From contig JAVYIG010005388.1 of the NCBI GenBank assembly GCA_035222895.1, positions 1 to 64,000 on the forward strand: DNA of 64,000 nt, given 5' to 3'. The translations under genes were made by a program, and so were the position numbers. Source of the DNA: Strongylocentrotus droebachiensis. Its lineage: Eukaryota > Echinodermata > Echinoidea > Camarodonta > Strongylocentrotidae. Position 1 is the stretch's first letter, and every line of letters starts with the position of its first letter. The notes under the pieces are model-generated. The model was given only the letters and a program-made list of their open reading frames with translations. It had not been told where the DNA came from and did no database searches. This document shows positions 22,511-33,320 of this stretch, one piece after another.

Positions 22511-23241
22511 CCTCCCTCTCTCTCACATGGTTGCAACCGCAAGCATACTGTATAACATATATATATTTTTTCAATTTCTGAACCATTTATGTACTTTAAT
22601 GAACAGGAATGTTGATTTATTCTAAAAGGAAAAGATAGAAAGGCCAGCGTACTGTAATACAAAGTTAGCAACTAGTTGCTCCTTGGCAAATGACCGCTTT
22701 TTACAATCATTGAGCATATGATAAATTGCTAATTAAACTGCCTGATAAATAATAGATGAATACATGTAGTTTGATAAATGTAGATCATGAATCGAAAGTC
22801 AGGAATTGAGAATCACTTAACTTCATAAATAGTTGATAGCATGTGAAAGTGTGATGATTTCATTTATTTCTTCTGAAGGCAAGCCAGGATACCTGTTAAT
22901 AACTGTAACGTCCCTAAGCTCAAACTACCGAAAGAGGTTTATTGTTTATTTGTAAAACTAGACATTGAAACCTTCCCAAAATCATCATAAATATGCTATA
23001 GTAGAACTTAAATATGTTAAGAACAATGAATAGTGTGTGTTTAAAGTATATTTTAGAAGGATATGGATATAAAGAAGAAACATTTTTTTTCTACTTGTAC
23101 TTAAGTTTAAGTTTTCACTCGATGTTTATTTTGTATACCAATTATTGTTCGTCCATAGCGTGCCTGCAGGTATTTGGGTAAAAATGTATTGAATGTTGCA
23201 TGTAAATACACCGATCTTTTGAGAACAAAAAAGTGATGTTT
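22511..23241. other. No gene recognised
   Basis: AT-rich intergenic sequence between the two convergent genes. Nothing recognisable was seen. Confidence 0.45.
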
Positions 23242-23398
23242 AATTTGAGGGGTCAGTGACACAAAGACGTAACTCTACTTTGAGAAAAAGTGGTTTATGT
23301 GTCACTGAGCACTTGGGTCTTGAGTCTTTGTGTTTCCTGGAAAGCCCACATTTTTCTGAACATTTAGTTACGTCTTTGCGTCACTGAACCCCCGAATT
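23242..23398. mobile_element. 157-bp inverted-repeat MITE
   Basis: Left AATTTGAGGGGTCAGTGACA, right complement AATTCGGGGGTTCAGTGACG. Both continue with CAAAGACGTAACT. AATT lies at each edge. Confidence 0.7.
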
Positions 23399-24903
23399 GC
23401 TTTACTGCCCGCTGAGGGCCAGAAGGTCATTAACTGATTATTCCTTAGGTCAGAGGTCAAGCCCATCTGGCTTGCAGTAGACCAATGATCTTTAGATTCA
23501 TAGCAGGGTCAATTTATTGGAGAATAATTTCTGAAGTGTCGATTAATGTACGACTTATAATAATAGCTTGAATAATTCATATTAGAGACCAGTGAACATT
23601 CCAGCATTTATTGATTTTGATTAATACCATTTCTTTAGTTTCAAGTAGACTTGAATTGTATCATATCACAATTATATTAATCATCTATCAGTGAATTTAC
23701 TTGGGTTAAAATAATATACATGTATGCAAATTGTGTTAATGTATGATATAATCATAGCAAGAATTATCAGAGATTCAATGTCATATTATATTTGTTTTTG
23801 TATTATCATTATCATAGATATGTCTTTCATGAACTGTGTCATTATGGGTATTGTAAACAAAGCTATTGTCACACAACTTAAAAGAAATAACAATAATGCA
23901 AGATGTACTTCTTTTTATAGGGCTTTATATTTTATATAGATATGATTATTTTGCAGTATAACTGGGAATACATGTATAGTACTAATAAAAAGAGAAAATA
24001 AAAGTGTACTTACGGTAAATATACAGATAAAATATTGAGAATCTTGTTTGTGTATTTATTTAATAAACCATAAATAAAGTGACAAAGAAATCAGGTATTG
24101 AAACTTAAAACGCGTTTCCAAATTATCTAATACTGACTGATCAGGTAAAAAATAAGATACATTCATGTTTTTGCCATGAAAACAAGCTGAGAATTTGGCT
24201 GTAATAAAAAGTGCCATCACCGTTTAATATACAAATACTGAATTTATTGTAGTCATGGTGTCGGTTATTCGCACATCATTTTTTTTCATGGCATTTTAAG
24301 GAACACCATATTTATTTGTAGCTTCTTGCATTTAAAGGAAACTTAAGTTACCATCACCAGAATACAAAAGAATTATAATAGTTATGAGAAATCGGACTGT
24401 ATGGAATAAACAAGGTATAGCATGAATGGTTTCTGAATAGACCAAATAGTTGGTCTTGCACCCCCCTGACTCCGCCCAAAGGCCATTACTTCATATCACT
24501 TGGCACATTGTATGATATGGGGGGGGGGGGGGGTCTCGACACAGCTGCCTCTTTTGCCTTCAGATTGAACTAAAATATTAATCAAATAGCGCTAACCATC
24601 ATGTATATTTGTCCTCGAACTCGAACAGAGGACCATGTACACCACAAACAAGCGACCTATCCACTAGACCATGACACCTCTACAAGACTACACCTGTCTG
24701 AATCTGCTCGCACAAAGAACCACATTGGGCAGTTTTTTGGCTTCAGTCCCATTAGTTTAATTCCATGTTCCAAAAAGTCTGAAGTCTCTGGCTGCATGCT
24801 CACTGTTAGCCCCATAACCAAATCCTAGGATGTGACGTTAGTTTTAGCTCTCCATTCCAATGCTCGCTAACTCTTTATCATACAGTCACTGCAGTCAAGG
24901 GTG
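23399..24903. other. No gene recognised; possible DHPS 3' UTR region
   Basis: AT-rich, with a 17-base G-run near 24520. A tRNA-like relic (complement of a B box, CCTCGAACTCGAACAGAGG) is at about 24612. Minus-strand AATAAA candidates occur near 24310 and 24245 and could end DHPS transcripts. Confidence 0.4.
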
Positions 24904-25209
24904 CAGTGGAACCTCATATAAAGAGCTCTGGTATAACGAGGTATACGTTATACAGGGATGCCAGGTAGAGTTGATCAGAGGGCCTGAAAATCACCTAGAA
25001 TGAGCTACTTTGTACAGAAAAAAGCCTAAACTATGGTATGAAAATAACTCGCCAGGGCCTGAACTCGGGCAATTGCCTCAACTGGCATCCCTGGTTATAA
25101 CAAGGTGATTTTGCTGGTCCCAGGTCTTCATATTCTTTTGTTTTTTTAACCCTGATTCAACAAGATAACACCTTGGACACAAGGACCTTGTTATAACGAG
25201 TTTCCACTG
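24904..25209. mobile_element. Mariner-like MITE at the 3' end of DHPS
   Basis: Ends CAGTGGAACCTC...GAGTTTCCACTG, with TA on the right side. CTTGTTATAACGAG-type palindromic blocks lie inside. It starts only about 25 bases past the DHPS stop codon, so it lies in the probable DHPS 3' UTR. A second MITE is nested inside it. Confidence 0.7.
24955..25093. mobile_element. Nested MITE, GGATGCCAG ends
   Basis: CAGGGATGCCAGG ... CTGGCATCCCTG, flanked by GTTATA on both sides. Sister of 16228-16374. The CAG...CTG ends suggest a hAT-type element. Confidence 0.65.
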
Positions 25210-25233
25210 TAAGTCAGTCCCATGCACTCGGTT

Positions 25234-25374
25234 TTATGTTGCAATGTGAGAGTCTGCATTTCTTGAGTTCTTGCTCAGCGGCTGATCTTCTTTGTCCTGT
25301 CCTTTCGAGTGAACAAAGCGTGCAAACGTCTCGGCTACAATCAGAGGGAACAGCATGGTAGCTTCACCGTACAC
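25234..25374 (-). CDS. DHPS: DHPS exon 8
   Basis: Encodes [18 protein letters not shown] and a 26-residue polar tail ending SHIAT, then TAA. Acceptor CCAATGCAG. Confidence 0.95.
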   Translation of the reverse strand: MYGEATMLFPLIVAETFARFVHSKGQDKEDQPLSKNSRNADSHIAT

Positions 25375-27023
25375 CTGCATTGGGGGACATGAACAAGTCA
25401 CAGAGTGTTAACACAGACAGTAGAGTATATTCATATTGTAGCTGCGCTATCTAAATTGAAATAATTATTATTTATTATTATAAAACTTTACAAACAAAAT
25501 TAAAAACAAAATCTTACCAAAACATCGAGATTGCACAGAAACACTTAATTATTAAGGGCCCTAGCTGTCAGAATCACTTTTTAAATGAAGCACTATTTGC
25601 ACTGTATGATGGCAAGTGAAAAAAAAGAAAAAGTCCACAAATTTTATCATTTCCATTGTTTACCATTGAAAAGACCACAATCTCTACCTACTTCAAACTC
25701 ATAAGCTGAAGAAAAAAAAATCATCCTCAGTCCCATATATTGAATATTGTGTTCTCACCTTGACAGGAGAAGGAGTCATCTCGATTGTTTCTCGTGAGAT
25801 TTCATGAAGAAAAATCCACAAATATTATTGTTTCCATCATTTACTTTTGAAAAGACCACACTCTCTACCTACATAAAACACGGAGCTGAAATTTTTTATC
25901 CTCAGTCCCATATATTGAATATTGTGATCTCACCTTGACTGGAGAAGCGGTCATCTTGATTTTACCCCATGAGATAGCTTCATCTGGTCTGGCTCCAGCA
26001 TCACACCCATCAAATTCTTGAGCTGTGTTCAGAAATACACAGAAGTCAGCTCCATTCCTCTACAAAATATAAAGAATGAAAGAAAATAAAAAGAAAGTTG
26101 GATTTTCAACCTGTATAAAATAGAATAACTTTAATCTACCAACTTTATCTATTTCATTTTGCAGTGCGGAAGAACGGGGTGCACAGATGAAGATCTGGCC
26201 ATCGGGTGATGGAAGAACTTAATTTAATTTCATTTCATTTCATTTCATTTAGGAACATAACATTTATCTTGGTATAAGGAGACACGAACGATCTAGCACT
26301 ATCTATAGTCGGTATGTACAATTGACCCTACCGCAAATACAATGTTTAACAGGAGATGGCGACTTTCCTCCCACACTGCGCAGGTCAGCAAAATAATATT
26401 TGACACAAAAATATTGTTAGGAGTAATGTAATATATCTATTTGATACTAATTCCAGTTTTTAATTACAATTGATTAAGTGTATATTTGTTTTAGTTATTT
26501 AACCCGTAGTAGTGACTAAGTGATTTTACATGATCATTTTTTGTATTGAGGAGCCCTAGGAGTGTCAAGTCTGAAAGATATGAGCACTCTATAAGAACCC
26601 ACTCCTAAAATTACTGTTATTATCATTATCATTGCATACATTACATGATATTTATGAGTTACAGTTAACGAAATCATTCATACACTTACCAAGTTTTGTA
26701 AGTTTTTAAGTGTGCGAAAAATTGATTTGTCCAAATTGATGTTTCTTGAGAATGTCACATTTTAACACTTACATCTAAAAAGTTATTCAACAAAGGCCCT
26801 AATTCAACGGAATCCAGCTTTCATTCTTGAGTTACGAAAAACACAAAACAAATATCAATTACAAGGGGTATGAATAATTTAGTTGTTAACGGTATATATA
26901 TCTATGAGTTACATACCATAAGGTTTGCATTGCATATATGATGTTTGACCAGCCCACCGCCTAAGATGATCATGCCTGTGTGTGCTGCATACACCGCCTG
27001 ACTGTTCATCCTTCGGACATCTG

Positions 27024-27067
<44 letters not shown>

Positions 27068-30000
27068 GAAATACAATTCCTTTGATCATTATCAAAATAT
27101 GAATTTATATAAGAAATTAGCATAAATATTTTATAGACAATATAAAAATAGTAATTATGAGCGAACCTGTCTTAGTTGCTACCTCTTTAAAGTATAATAA
27201 TAATAATAATAATAATAATAATCTTTTAAAGTCCACTCCAAATTTTATCAAGTTAAACCGAAAATGGAAATTCTTTTTGCCCAATTGATCGTGAGCCCGG
27301 CAGCCACTGAGAAGCGCCAGATCGACGTTGCTCTATCCCTTATTGTTAAACGTCAAACAAGGTAGCAGCAACTCCCGTCTTTTAACGTCTTTTGGTATGA
27401 CGCGGCCAGGGTTCGAACCCACGACCTCCCGGTTGTGAGGCGGACACTTTACTGACTGAGCCAACACACCGGTATAAAGGCCACCTGTGTATAGTGGCCA
27501 TGTATTTTGTATCTCTCAAGTACAAAGGGAATAATAATAATAATAAAAACGTTACTTATAAAGCGCTTACCACCGAAGTCTCTAAGCGCTATACACACAA
27601 AATAGACTGATATACAATAATACATCTTATACAAAACTAAAAATGCAAATAAACCTACAAATTACAATACATATGGAATACATATTAAAGGGAACATAGT
27701 TAATCAATCATCAAACGCAATTTTGAATAAATGTGTCTTGAGACTAGTTTTGAATAGGTTAACGGTTTGACAGTTTTTTACATTTAAAGGTAATCTGTTC
27801 CAAAGTTCAGCAGAAGCTTTGCGAAAGGAACGATTACCATAAGAGAGAGTTGACACAGAAGTAGATACGAGGTTTAGTTGTGAAGATGACCGTAAATTGC
27901 GTGAGGGTTTGTATTCCTCGATTAATTCTTGCAGATAAATTGGTGCCAATTCATGAATGCATTTATAAGTTAAAACTAAGATTTTGTACATAATGCGGTA
28001 CGTCACCGGCAACCAATGCAATTCGCGAAGTACTGGGGTGATGTGTTCACAAGAACGCGTGCGTGTTACAAGCCTGGCAGCAGAGTTTTGGATTCTCTGG
28101 AGTTTTGCAATGTGCGACTCCGGAAGGCCATAAAGAAGGCTGTTACATTGATCAAGACGGCATGTAATAAATGCATGTATAAGCGTTTCGGTAGATTTTT
28201 TATCAAGAAAATTTCTAATACGACCTATCTTGTACAAGGCATATGAAGCTGAGCGACAAATATTTTTTATATAATCATCCATCCTAAGATCATTTTCAAA
28301 GATGACACCAAGGTTACGTGCACTTTTGACAGGTTGTATCGGAACATTAGCAATTTCGACAGATGGTAAATGGGAGGACTTTCTGAATCGAGATGTTACA
28401 TGTATAACCTCAGTTTTATCCTCATTTAACTTCAAATCATTAGCAGTGGACCAAGCTTTAATATCATTTATACATCTTTCAAGTTTAGTAATAACAGAAT
28501 GGTCGGAATCACGTTTCAAAACAACATAAACTTGGGTGTCATCTGCATATATCATGCAGAACCTCGCAAGAAACACAGAGTTTCTAATTTGTGTTTGATT
28601 GCTTGAAACTTTGATAATTCAGAACTTCCTTATTTTTCATCGGATTTTAAACACATTTTCACTGATGTGTTTCTCTCATTTCTGCATCTATTTAAAGAGA
28701 AGGTTGAGTTCTGGGAAGAGGTGAAATATAATTGGTGAGCATTACTCATTCTTATTATGCAAGTGTGCAAGAACATCAGTTAAGACATGTTCCCTGAAAA
28801 GCATGGCTCTTCAAATGCCTTCATATTCTAAATATGCATGTAACATCGTAAAAATCGGGAGGGGGGGGGGGGGCCGGCTTTTTACGCCACGTGTTCGTGT
28901 AGTCCCATATACATCTTTCTGTGCAAGTGTTTGTAACTTTACCAAGACTTGGCCAAATTTCTTATCATTTTGATGATTCCAGAACCTTGCAATACACACA
29001 AATTCTTATATGATAGATGATCAACCTTTTCTGGTCGGTTCCACACCGTTTCTTTCACAATGCAATCGCATGACCAGAACTCAACTTCATCTTTAAACCA
29101 GTTAACATATCAGGGTGGGCTTCCCTTTTAAAGGGATAGTTAAGTTCTGTTGCAGAGGGCGCTACACAATTTGTTTTTTTTTGTGAGATAATGAAAAGCT
29201 GAGTGGCAAATTTGAAAGGACATACAATTTAAATGACAAAATCATCTTTGTTTGATCAAAATCGGTTCAGAGATGGCTGAAATATGCATAAATATAACGA
29301 TTTCTAATATTTGTGTACCACCAACAATATTCGATAATTTGAAAAAGCTGTTGAAAAAAGAGAAACAGCACCTTTTACGTTGTATTTCAGCCAATGCTGA
29401 TGTCAGATTTTTTGTTGGCTTTGTCGTGTTGGTTATATTACGCACAACCACCCGGCCCATGTATTGTTATTATTAATTAATTAATTAACGGTCACCATAT
29501 TTTTTTGAAAGTGGAGCTGAATTGGTATGATCGTATTGGCTAAATTTCATACATTTTGGGGTCTAAAATTACCTTCATAGCAATTTTAGGTCCTCAAAGG
29601 GCACTAGAAATGTCATAGATAAGAATAAGATCAATAAGCATGCACTTTGAAGGCAATTGCGGTCTGAAAACAGAACTCAACTACCGGTATCCCTTTAAAT
29701 GTCAAGGGTGAATTGAAAATGATGTATGGTGTAAAGAGGATACTGTTTAGGGTTTACATACCTTCTATGATATCTAGTCTTAGACCAGGATTCTTGTAGG
29801 AATGGAAGTAGAGGATATCACCCAACGAACCGTCTGTTAGAGCAGGACTAAACACTGGAATGTTATTCTGAAAAATGAAGGAGAAAATCATTCAGCTTCA
29901 TACTTAACATATGTAAAAAAAATTGATATGAGTATTTGTGTTCATCAATGATGTTTAGTAAAATACTTGTACAATACAACAACAAAAAATACAGGAATCC

Positions 30001-33000
30001 CCCCAAATAGATGGGTCATTAAGAGAAATGTAAATACTTGAATGACTGAATGAATGAAAAAAAGGCAGAGAGAGAATGAATGACATGAAGGATTACCTTA
30101 TATGCCCAGTAGTAGACTGAATTTGGATCATCAATTTCTTTGCCTAACCTAGCGATCATCTTGGATGGTGTCCAGTTGATACCCTGTAACATGAACACAT
30201 AATGGAAATGATGAATGAAATCCATTGAAGAGCATGGAAACTGCCAATATGATTATCATGAAAAACAGCAACTAATAATTGGGTGTATATACCCAGGGGG
30301 GTGTTTCACAAACATTTTAAGTCGAACTTAATTCTAAGTTGGACTTAAAAATTATGGAGAGCCATTTGTGGCCTGAAAATAAGATATATCCAAAAGCAAA
30401 AATTGAAGTATTTTAGACTTGAAATAAATTCAACATCAAAAACATGAAATCTTTCATAATAAAAGAAAATATGAATGATTTGAATCAACATTTTATGCCT
30501 TTTAAAATAACTTGTACAAAATATTTTCAAAGATGCTAACGGCTTTCCATAATTGTTAAGTCCAACTTAGAGATAAGTTCAACTTAGGATCTTTGTGAAA
30601 CACCCCCCAGATTATCAACATCATGAGTATCAATACTGCTTTCCCTGCAATTATCATAACCACCTCGGCACCTGGTCAAAGGGGGAAAATGTGGGTAAAA
30701 CATCATGTCCACCCTGCCACACCAATCACTAAACGCCGATAATTGACAAAATCTTTGCCCCTTGGTGCAATATTTTTGGGTGAAATCTATCACTATGAAC
30801 ATGACGGACAAAGAAAGCGGACAAAGTATACAGTTCCTCAGGTAGACAAAGGAACATCCCTTCCACTGCTATTATGTAAAAAGTGAATATGCATGTGACA
30901 CCTGTTCTACACATTTTTACATAATAGCAGTGAAGGGATGTTCCTTCGTCTACCTGAGGAACTGTATATTTTGTCCGCTTTCTTTGTCAGTCATATTCAT
31001 AATAATGAACCCCTTGGGTCTCTCTTCCCGGTATAACTGATTAGGGGTGTGCAGGTGGACCACTACACTGGGGCTTCCCCCTACTCTTATACGAATAGTG
31101 CTGTGGGTTCTTAACATGCAAAGATGGTGACTCTCCTCCACACAGGGTCTCCATTTAACGTCCTATCCGAGGGACAGAGTGTTTTTCCACTGTAATAATG
31201 CCTTCGTCTATGAAACAGGGGAGCGGCTCGTTAAAACACTATGCAGGCTTCAGTCAACTGCCTGGGTTGGATTCGAACCCACAATCTTTGGTTCGACAGG
31301 CAGATGCTTTGATGACTGAGCTAACTCGCCGTCTCCGCGAGTTGGCTAAGTCGGTAAAGCATGTCAGGCTCGTCGGTGTCTCATCAAAACCCACCTCTGT
31401 GTTCTGTTCTACCAACATCTGATCCAAGATCGGCATCAGCCAGTCCTCAAACTTGCAGTAATTCTCGTTTGGAACCAACAGGTTGCCAATCCGATTAATG
31501 CCTTTAGGTCTCAGGTCACGACCTCTCAGGCTGAAATCACCAATATATGTGTCTCCTAAACATTTGATGAAGTCTTCTTCAATTCCTCCTGCACTAGAAA
31601 CTATGCAATCGACCTAATGGAGGAACAAAAAGAAGACAAAGTTTAAAGGAGATGAAGATAAAGATGTATAGAGAATTAGAGATGAAAATGAAATAAAAGG
31701 GATAGAGATAATTAACTTGCCAAAACTCTTTCAGCTAAATACAAATTTGTTTTTAAATCAGTTTAGATTCCTAATACAGTCAAACCTGTCTACAGCGACC
31801 GCCCAAGGGAAACAAAAATGTGCTTGTTGTAGACAGGTTTCTCTAGTACATGTTTCAATGAGAAACCATTTTCAAGGGAAACAAAAAATGTGCTTGGTCT
31901 TCGGAGACAGGTGGTCACTAAAGCAGGTTTGACTGTATTTGCTATTTTGTCATAAACCATGGGCTCACACATCCATTATTATACAAAAATATCACATGGC
32001 TCTTAGTTTGTTATCAATGACAACTTTGAAATGGTCAAAAGCCCTTTCCACTGCGTCTAGGGCTTCGGACAATTAAAAATGCACTCGGAGCAAATCTCTG
32101 ATCTATACATATATTTGAACTCATACACAGCTAGACCTTAGCTTCTCACCAAATTGTGTTGGGCTAGGAATCTAAAATTTTCTCGGAGACCTGATGAGAT
32201 AAGGTTGGAGGTGTACCCCAGGAAGATGGTACAATTTGACTTGAGTCGCCCGCAAGGATTCAGCTCAGCTCCCTTCTTAGCTTCCTCTTCATCGTATCCT
32301 TCTTCTTTCTTGGATATCTGAAATGAATCATTTGTGAATTGAACTTGGTGTCATTACCTACGAGAAAAGACATCAAGCTAGAGACTTATAAATCAGAGTT
32401 ACTAGCACCTAAACCACCAGATAATCTTGAATGTTTGATTAAACTAGTCAGTTATTATTTGAAGTTCTGGGCCAGTATTCAATTCAATACTTAGAATAAG
32501 TAAGAAATTTACTAAGTAAATGGCTGAGGTAAGAAGTTAATTTATCTCATATTCAAATTGCATATTTAGACTTTTACAGTTATTATTTTGAAGTTCAGTT
32601 GCTTAAGCCCCACTGCACAACTTAAAGCTACTTGCGCCCTCTAAATAGCAAACAATGCCTAATCGGTGACTGTTGGTCCCCCATGCCCATGGTCCCTCTT
32701 ATGTTAATTGAGAGCTGATTTGATGAGATAACCACCTGTCAGTGACTATGCACGGAGGTCTAATCCCTCCTGGCTAAACTAAAGCAGATATGCTTTAAAG
32801 CTTATCTGTACTACTTTATAGGAGGGATCAGACTACCCTGCAAGGTCACTGGACAGGTGGTTATCTCATCAACTCAGCTCTCAAATAACATAAGAAAAAG
32901 AGGATCATGGGGGACCAATGGTAACTGATTAGGCATTATTTTCTATATAGAGGGAGCGAGTAGCTACAAGTAGGACAGTGTGCCTTTAAGCAAACATATC

Positions 33001-33320
33001 TTCTTCTACTCAACCATACCCAATAGTGTAGACCATAGCATATTGAGAGAGATAGTTGTGACGCGCACACATATACGGGTTACAAAGAAGAAAACAAAAA
33101 TCAAACATATAATTACTACATATTATACCATTTTTTGAATTTCCTCAATAGCCAGTCCTAGATTTGTTGCTTGGAATCCACATGTCTTGAATGATTGGAG
33201 AAGCTTGTGATAATCAATACCCTCGTTGAAATCATAACCTTTGACCTTTACAGAATCCTTTGGCATCTCAGAGCTCTGGACCATGACAGCTGATGTTGCT
33301 ACGTCAGGAGGTGCAGCCAT
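25234..33320 (-). CDS. DHPS: Deoxyhypusine synthase (8 coding exons)
   Basis: Exons, in transcript order: 33320-33129, 32317-32150, 31613-31395, 30183-30097, 29867-29762, 27020-26917, 26059-25934, 25374-25234. They join in frame into 380 aa (human about 369). The enzyme transfers the aminobutyl group of spermidine, with NAD, to one lysine of eIF5A, the first step of hypusine formation in the cytosol. Family signatures seen: GYDFN near residue 28; [14 protein letters not shown] (exon 2); [13 protein letters not shown] and the [15 protein letters not shown] block (exon 3); [14 protein letters not shown] (exon 4); [14 protein letters not shown] (exon 5); [14 protein letters not shown] (exon 6); AQEFDG, GARPDEA and SWGK (exon 7). 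The SWGK lysine (residue 325) aligns with the catalytic lysine of human DHPS. Nothing essential is missing. The C-terminus is a little longer than usual. Introns carry many MITEs and SINEs. Confidence 0.97.
25617..25977 (-). repeat. Tandem duplication of the DHPS exon 7 end and donor
   Basis: About 185 bases occur twice (about 25617-25800 and 25809-25977). Both contain the exon end (complement of CACCTTGAC and AGAAGCGGTCATCT-like sequence) and the start of intron 7. The outer copy (25757 onwards) is a diverged relic that lacks the front of the exon but keeps a usable GTGAGA donor. Confidence 0.75.
25934..26059 (-). CDS. DHPS: DHPS exon 7
   Basis: Encodes [20 protein letters not shown] (active-site lysine) and the segment up to SPVK. 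Acceptor TTTTGTAG, donor AAG/GTGAGA. Confidence 0.96.
26060..26916 (-). other. DHPS intron 6
   Basis: AT-rich. (TTTCA)n at about 26222-26250 looks like a LINE tail. CTATAAGAACCCACTCCTAAAATTACTGTTATTATC near 26590 resembles a retroposon 3' end. No coding sequence seen. Confidence 0.5.
26917..27020 (-). CDS. DHPS: DHPS exon 6
   Basis: Encodes [10 protein letters not shown], then [20 protein letters not shown], the most conserved part of the family. Donor ATG/GTATGT. Confidence 0.96.
27027..27063 (-). repeat. Homopolymer T tract at the DHPS exon 6 acceptor
   Basis: About 37 A on the plus strand, so a long pure T run immediately before AACACAG on the coding strand. It forms the whole polypyrimidine tract of this acceptor. 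Confidence 0.8.
27196..27472 (-). mobile_element. tRNA-Val-derived SINE, family S3
   Basis: Minus strand: tRNA-like head GTTGGCTCAGTCAGTAAAGT ... GTGGGTTCGAACCCTGGCC, then GCGTCATACCAAAAGACGTT and a body ending GGAGTGGAC with a (TTA)n tail. Sister of 52154-52430. Located in DHPS intron 5. Confidence 0.85.
27525..28560 (-). mobile_element. 5'-truncated non-LTR retrotransposon, RT from YADD to the C-terminus
   Basis: An intact frame (28576-27704) starts at the catalytic [11 protein letters not shown] and runs through the RT thumb to [14 protein letters not shown]...LKTHLF and a stop, about 285 residues. Everything upstream of the YADD box is missing. The 3' UTR ends AGCGCTTAGAGAC...TAAGCGCTTTATAAG, then a (TTATT)n tail at about 27530-27545. 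That tail is shared with SINE family S1, which suggests this LINE family supplies its machinery. Lies in DHPS intron 5. Confidence 0.85.
28696..29092. mobile_element. TTAA-flanked MITE, type A
   Basis: Both ends are type A (AGAGAAGGTTGAGTTCTGG and complement of AGATGAAGTTGAGTTCTGG), with TTAA on both sides. An internal G-run is at 28859-28874. DHPS intron 5. Confidence 0.85.
29132..29694. mobile_element. TTAA-flanked MITE, family D
   Basis: Ends AGGGATAGTTAAGTTCTG and complement of AGGGATACCGGTAGTTGAGT, with TTAA on both sides. The inner GTT(G/A)AGTTCTG matches type A ends, so the families are related. DHPS intron 5. Confidence 0.8.
29762..29867 (-). CDS. DHPS: DHPS exon 5
   Basis: Encodes [17 protein letters not shown] and [12 protein letters not shown]. 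Acceptor TTTTTCAG, donor GAAG/GTATGT. Confidence 0.96.
30097..30183 (-). CDS. DHPS: DHPS exon 4
   Basis: Encodes [20 protein letters not shown] and YYWAYK. Acceptor TGTTACAG, donor AAG/GTAATC. Confidence 0.96.
30294..30610. mobile_element. 317-bp MITE with ~70-base inverted ends
   Basis: CAGGGGGGTGTTTCACAAAC at the left; right complement CTGGGGGGTGTTTCACAAAG. Both continue with repeated AAGTT(G/C)(A/G)ACTTA blocks and ATTATGGA. DHPS intron 3. Confidence 0.8.
30796..30996. repeat. Near-perfect hairpin, arms ~75 bases
   Basis: GACAAAGAAAGCGGACAAAG ... GGAACATCCCTTCACTGCTA type arms face each other across a loop of about 40 bases at 30878-30915. Long fold-back in DHPS intron 3. Confidence 0.75.
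31020..31335 (-). mobile_element. tRNA-derived SINE, family S2
   Basis: Minus strand head GCGAGTTAGCTCAGTCATCA ... TGTGGGTTCGAATCCAACCC (A and B boxes), then a body with GGACGTTAAATGGAGACC. A second copy, with a hAT insert, is at 39957-40490. DHPS intron 3. Confidence 0.8.
31343..31380 (+). repeat. Second tRNA-like head, facing SINE S2
   Basis: CGCGAGTTGGCTAAGTCGGT then AAAGCATG, an A-box-like start on the plus strand, cut off after about 38 bases and 13 bases from the DHPS exon 3 donor. It makes a head-to-head pair with S2. Confidence 0.5.
31395..31613 (-). CDS. DHPS: DHPS exon 3
   Basis: Encodes [20 protein letters not shown] and on through [20 protein letters not shown] to VEQNTE. Acceptor CCATTAG, donor GAG/GTGGGT. 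Confidence 0.97.
31777..31935. mobile_element. 159-bp mariner-like MITE, second copy
   Basis: CAGTCAAACCTG ... CAGGTTTGACTG with TA on both sides. Sister of 11862-12000. DHPS intron 2. Confidence 0.85.
32150..32317 (-). CDS. DHPS: DHPS exon 2
   Basis: Encodes an acidic/basic linker ([14 protein letters not shown]), then [17 protein letters not shown]. Acceptor TCATTTCAG, donor TTG/GTGAGA. Confidence 0.96.
32607..32985. mobile_element. TTAA-flanked fold-back element, arms ~165 bases
   Basis: Almost the whole element is an inverted repeat. Left arm 32607-32775 (GCCCCACTGCAC, TGCCTAATCGG, GATAACCACCTGTC) is the near complement of 32815-32985. TTAA at both edges. DHPS intron 1. Confidence 0.8.
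33129..33320 (-). CDS. DHPS: DHPS exon 1 (first coding)
   Basis: Starts ATGGCTGCACCTCC and encodes 64 residues including VKGYDFNEG and [12 protein letters not shown]. Donor ATG/GTATAA. An acceptor (TTTTTTTTCAG) at 33357 leaves a 36-base 5' UTR in this exon. Confidence 0.95.

Noticed and set aside
28302-28529. Plus-strand frame opposite the LINE RT
   Set aside because: Shadow of the minus-strand RT frame.
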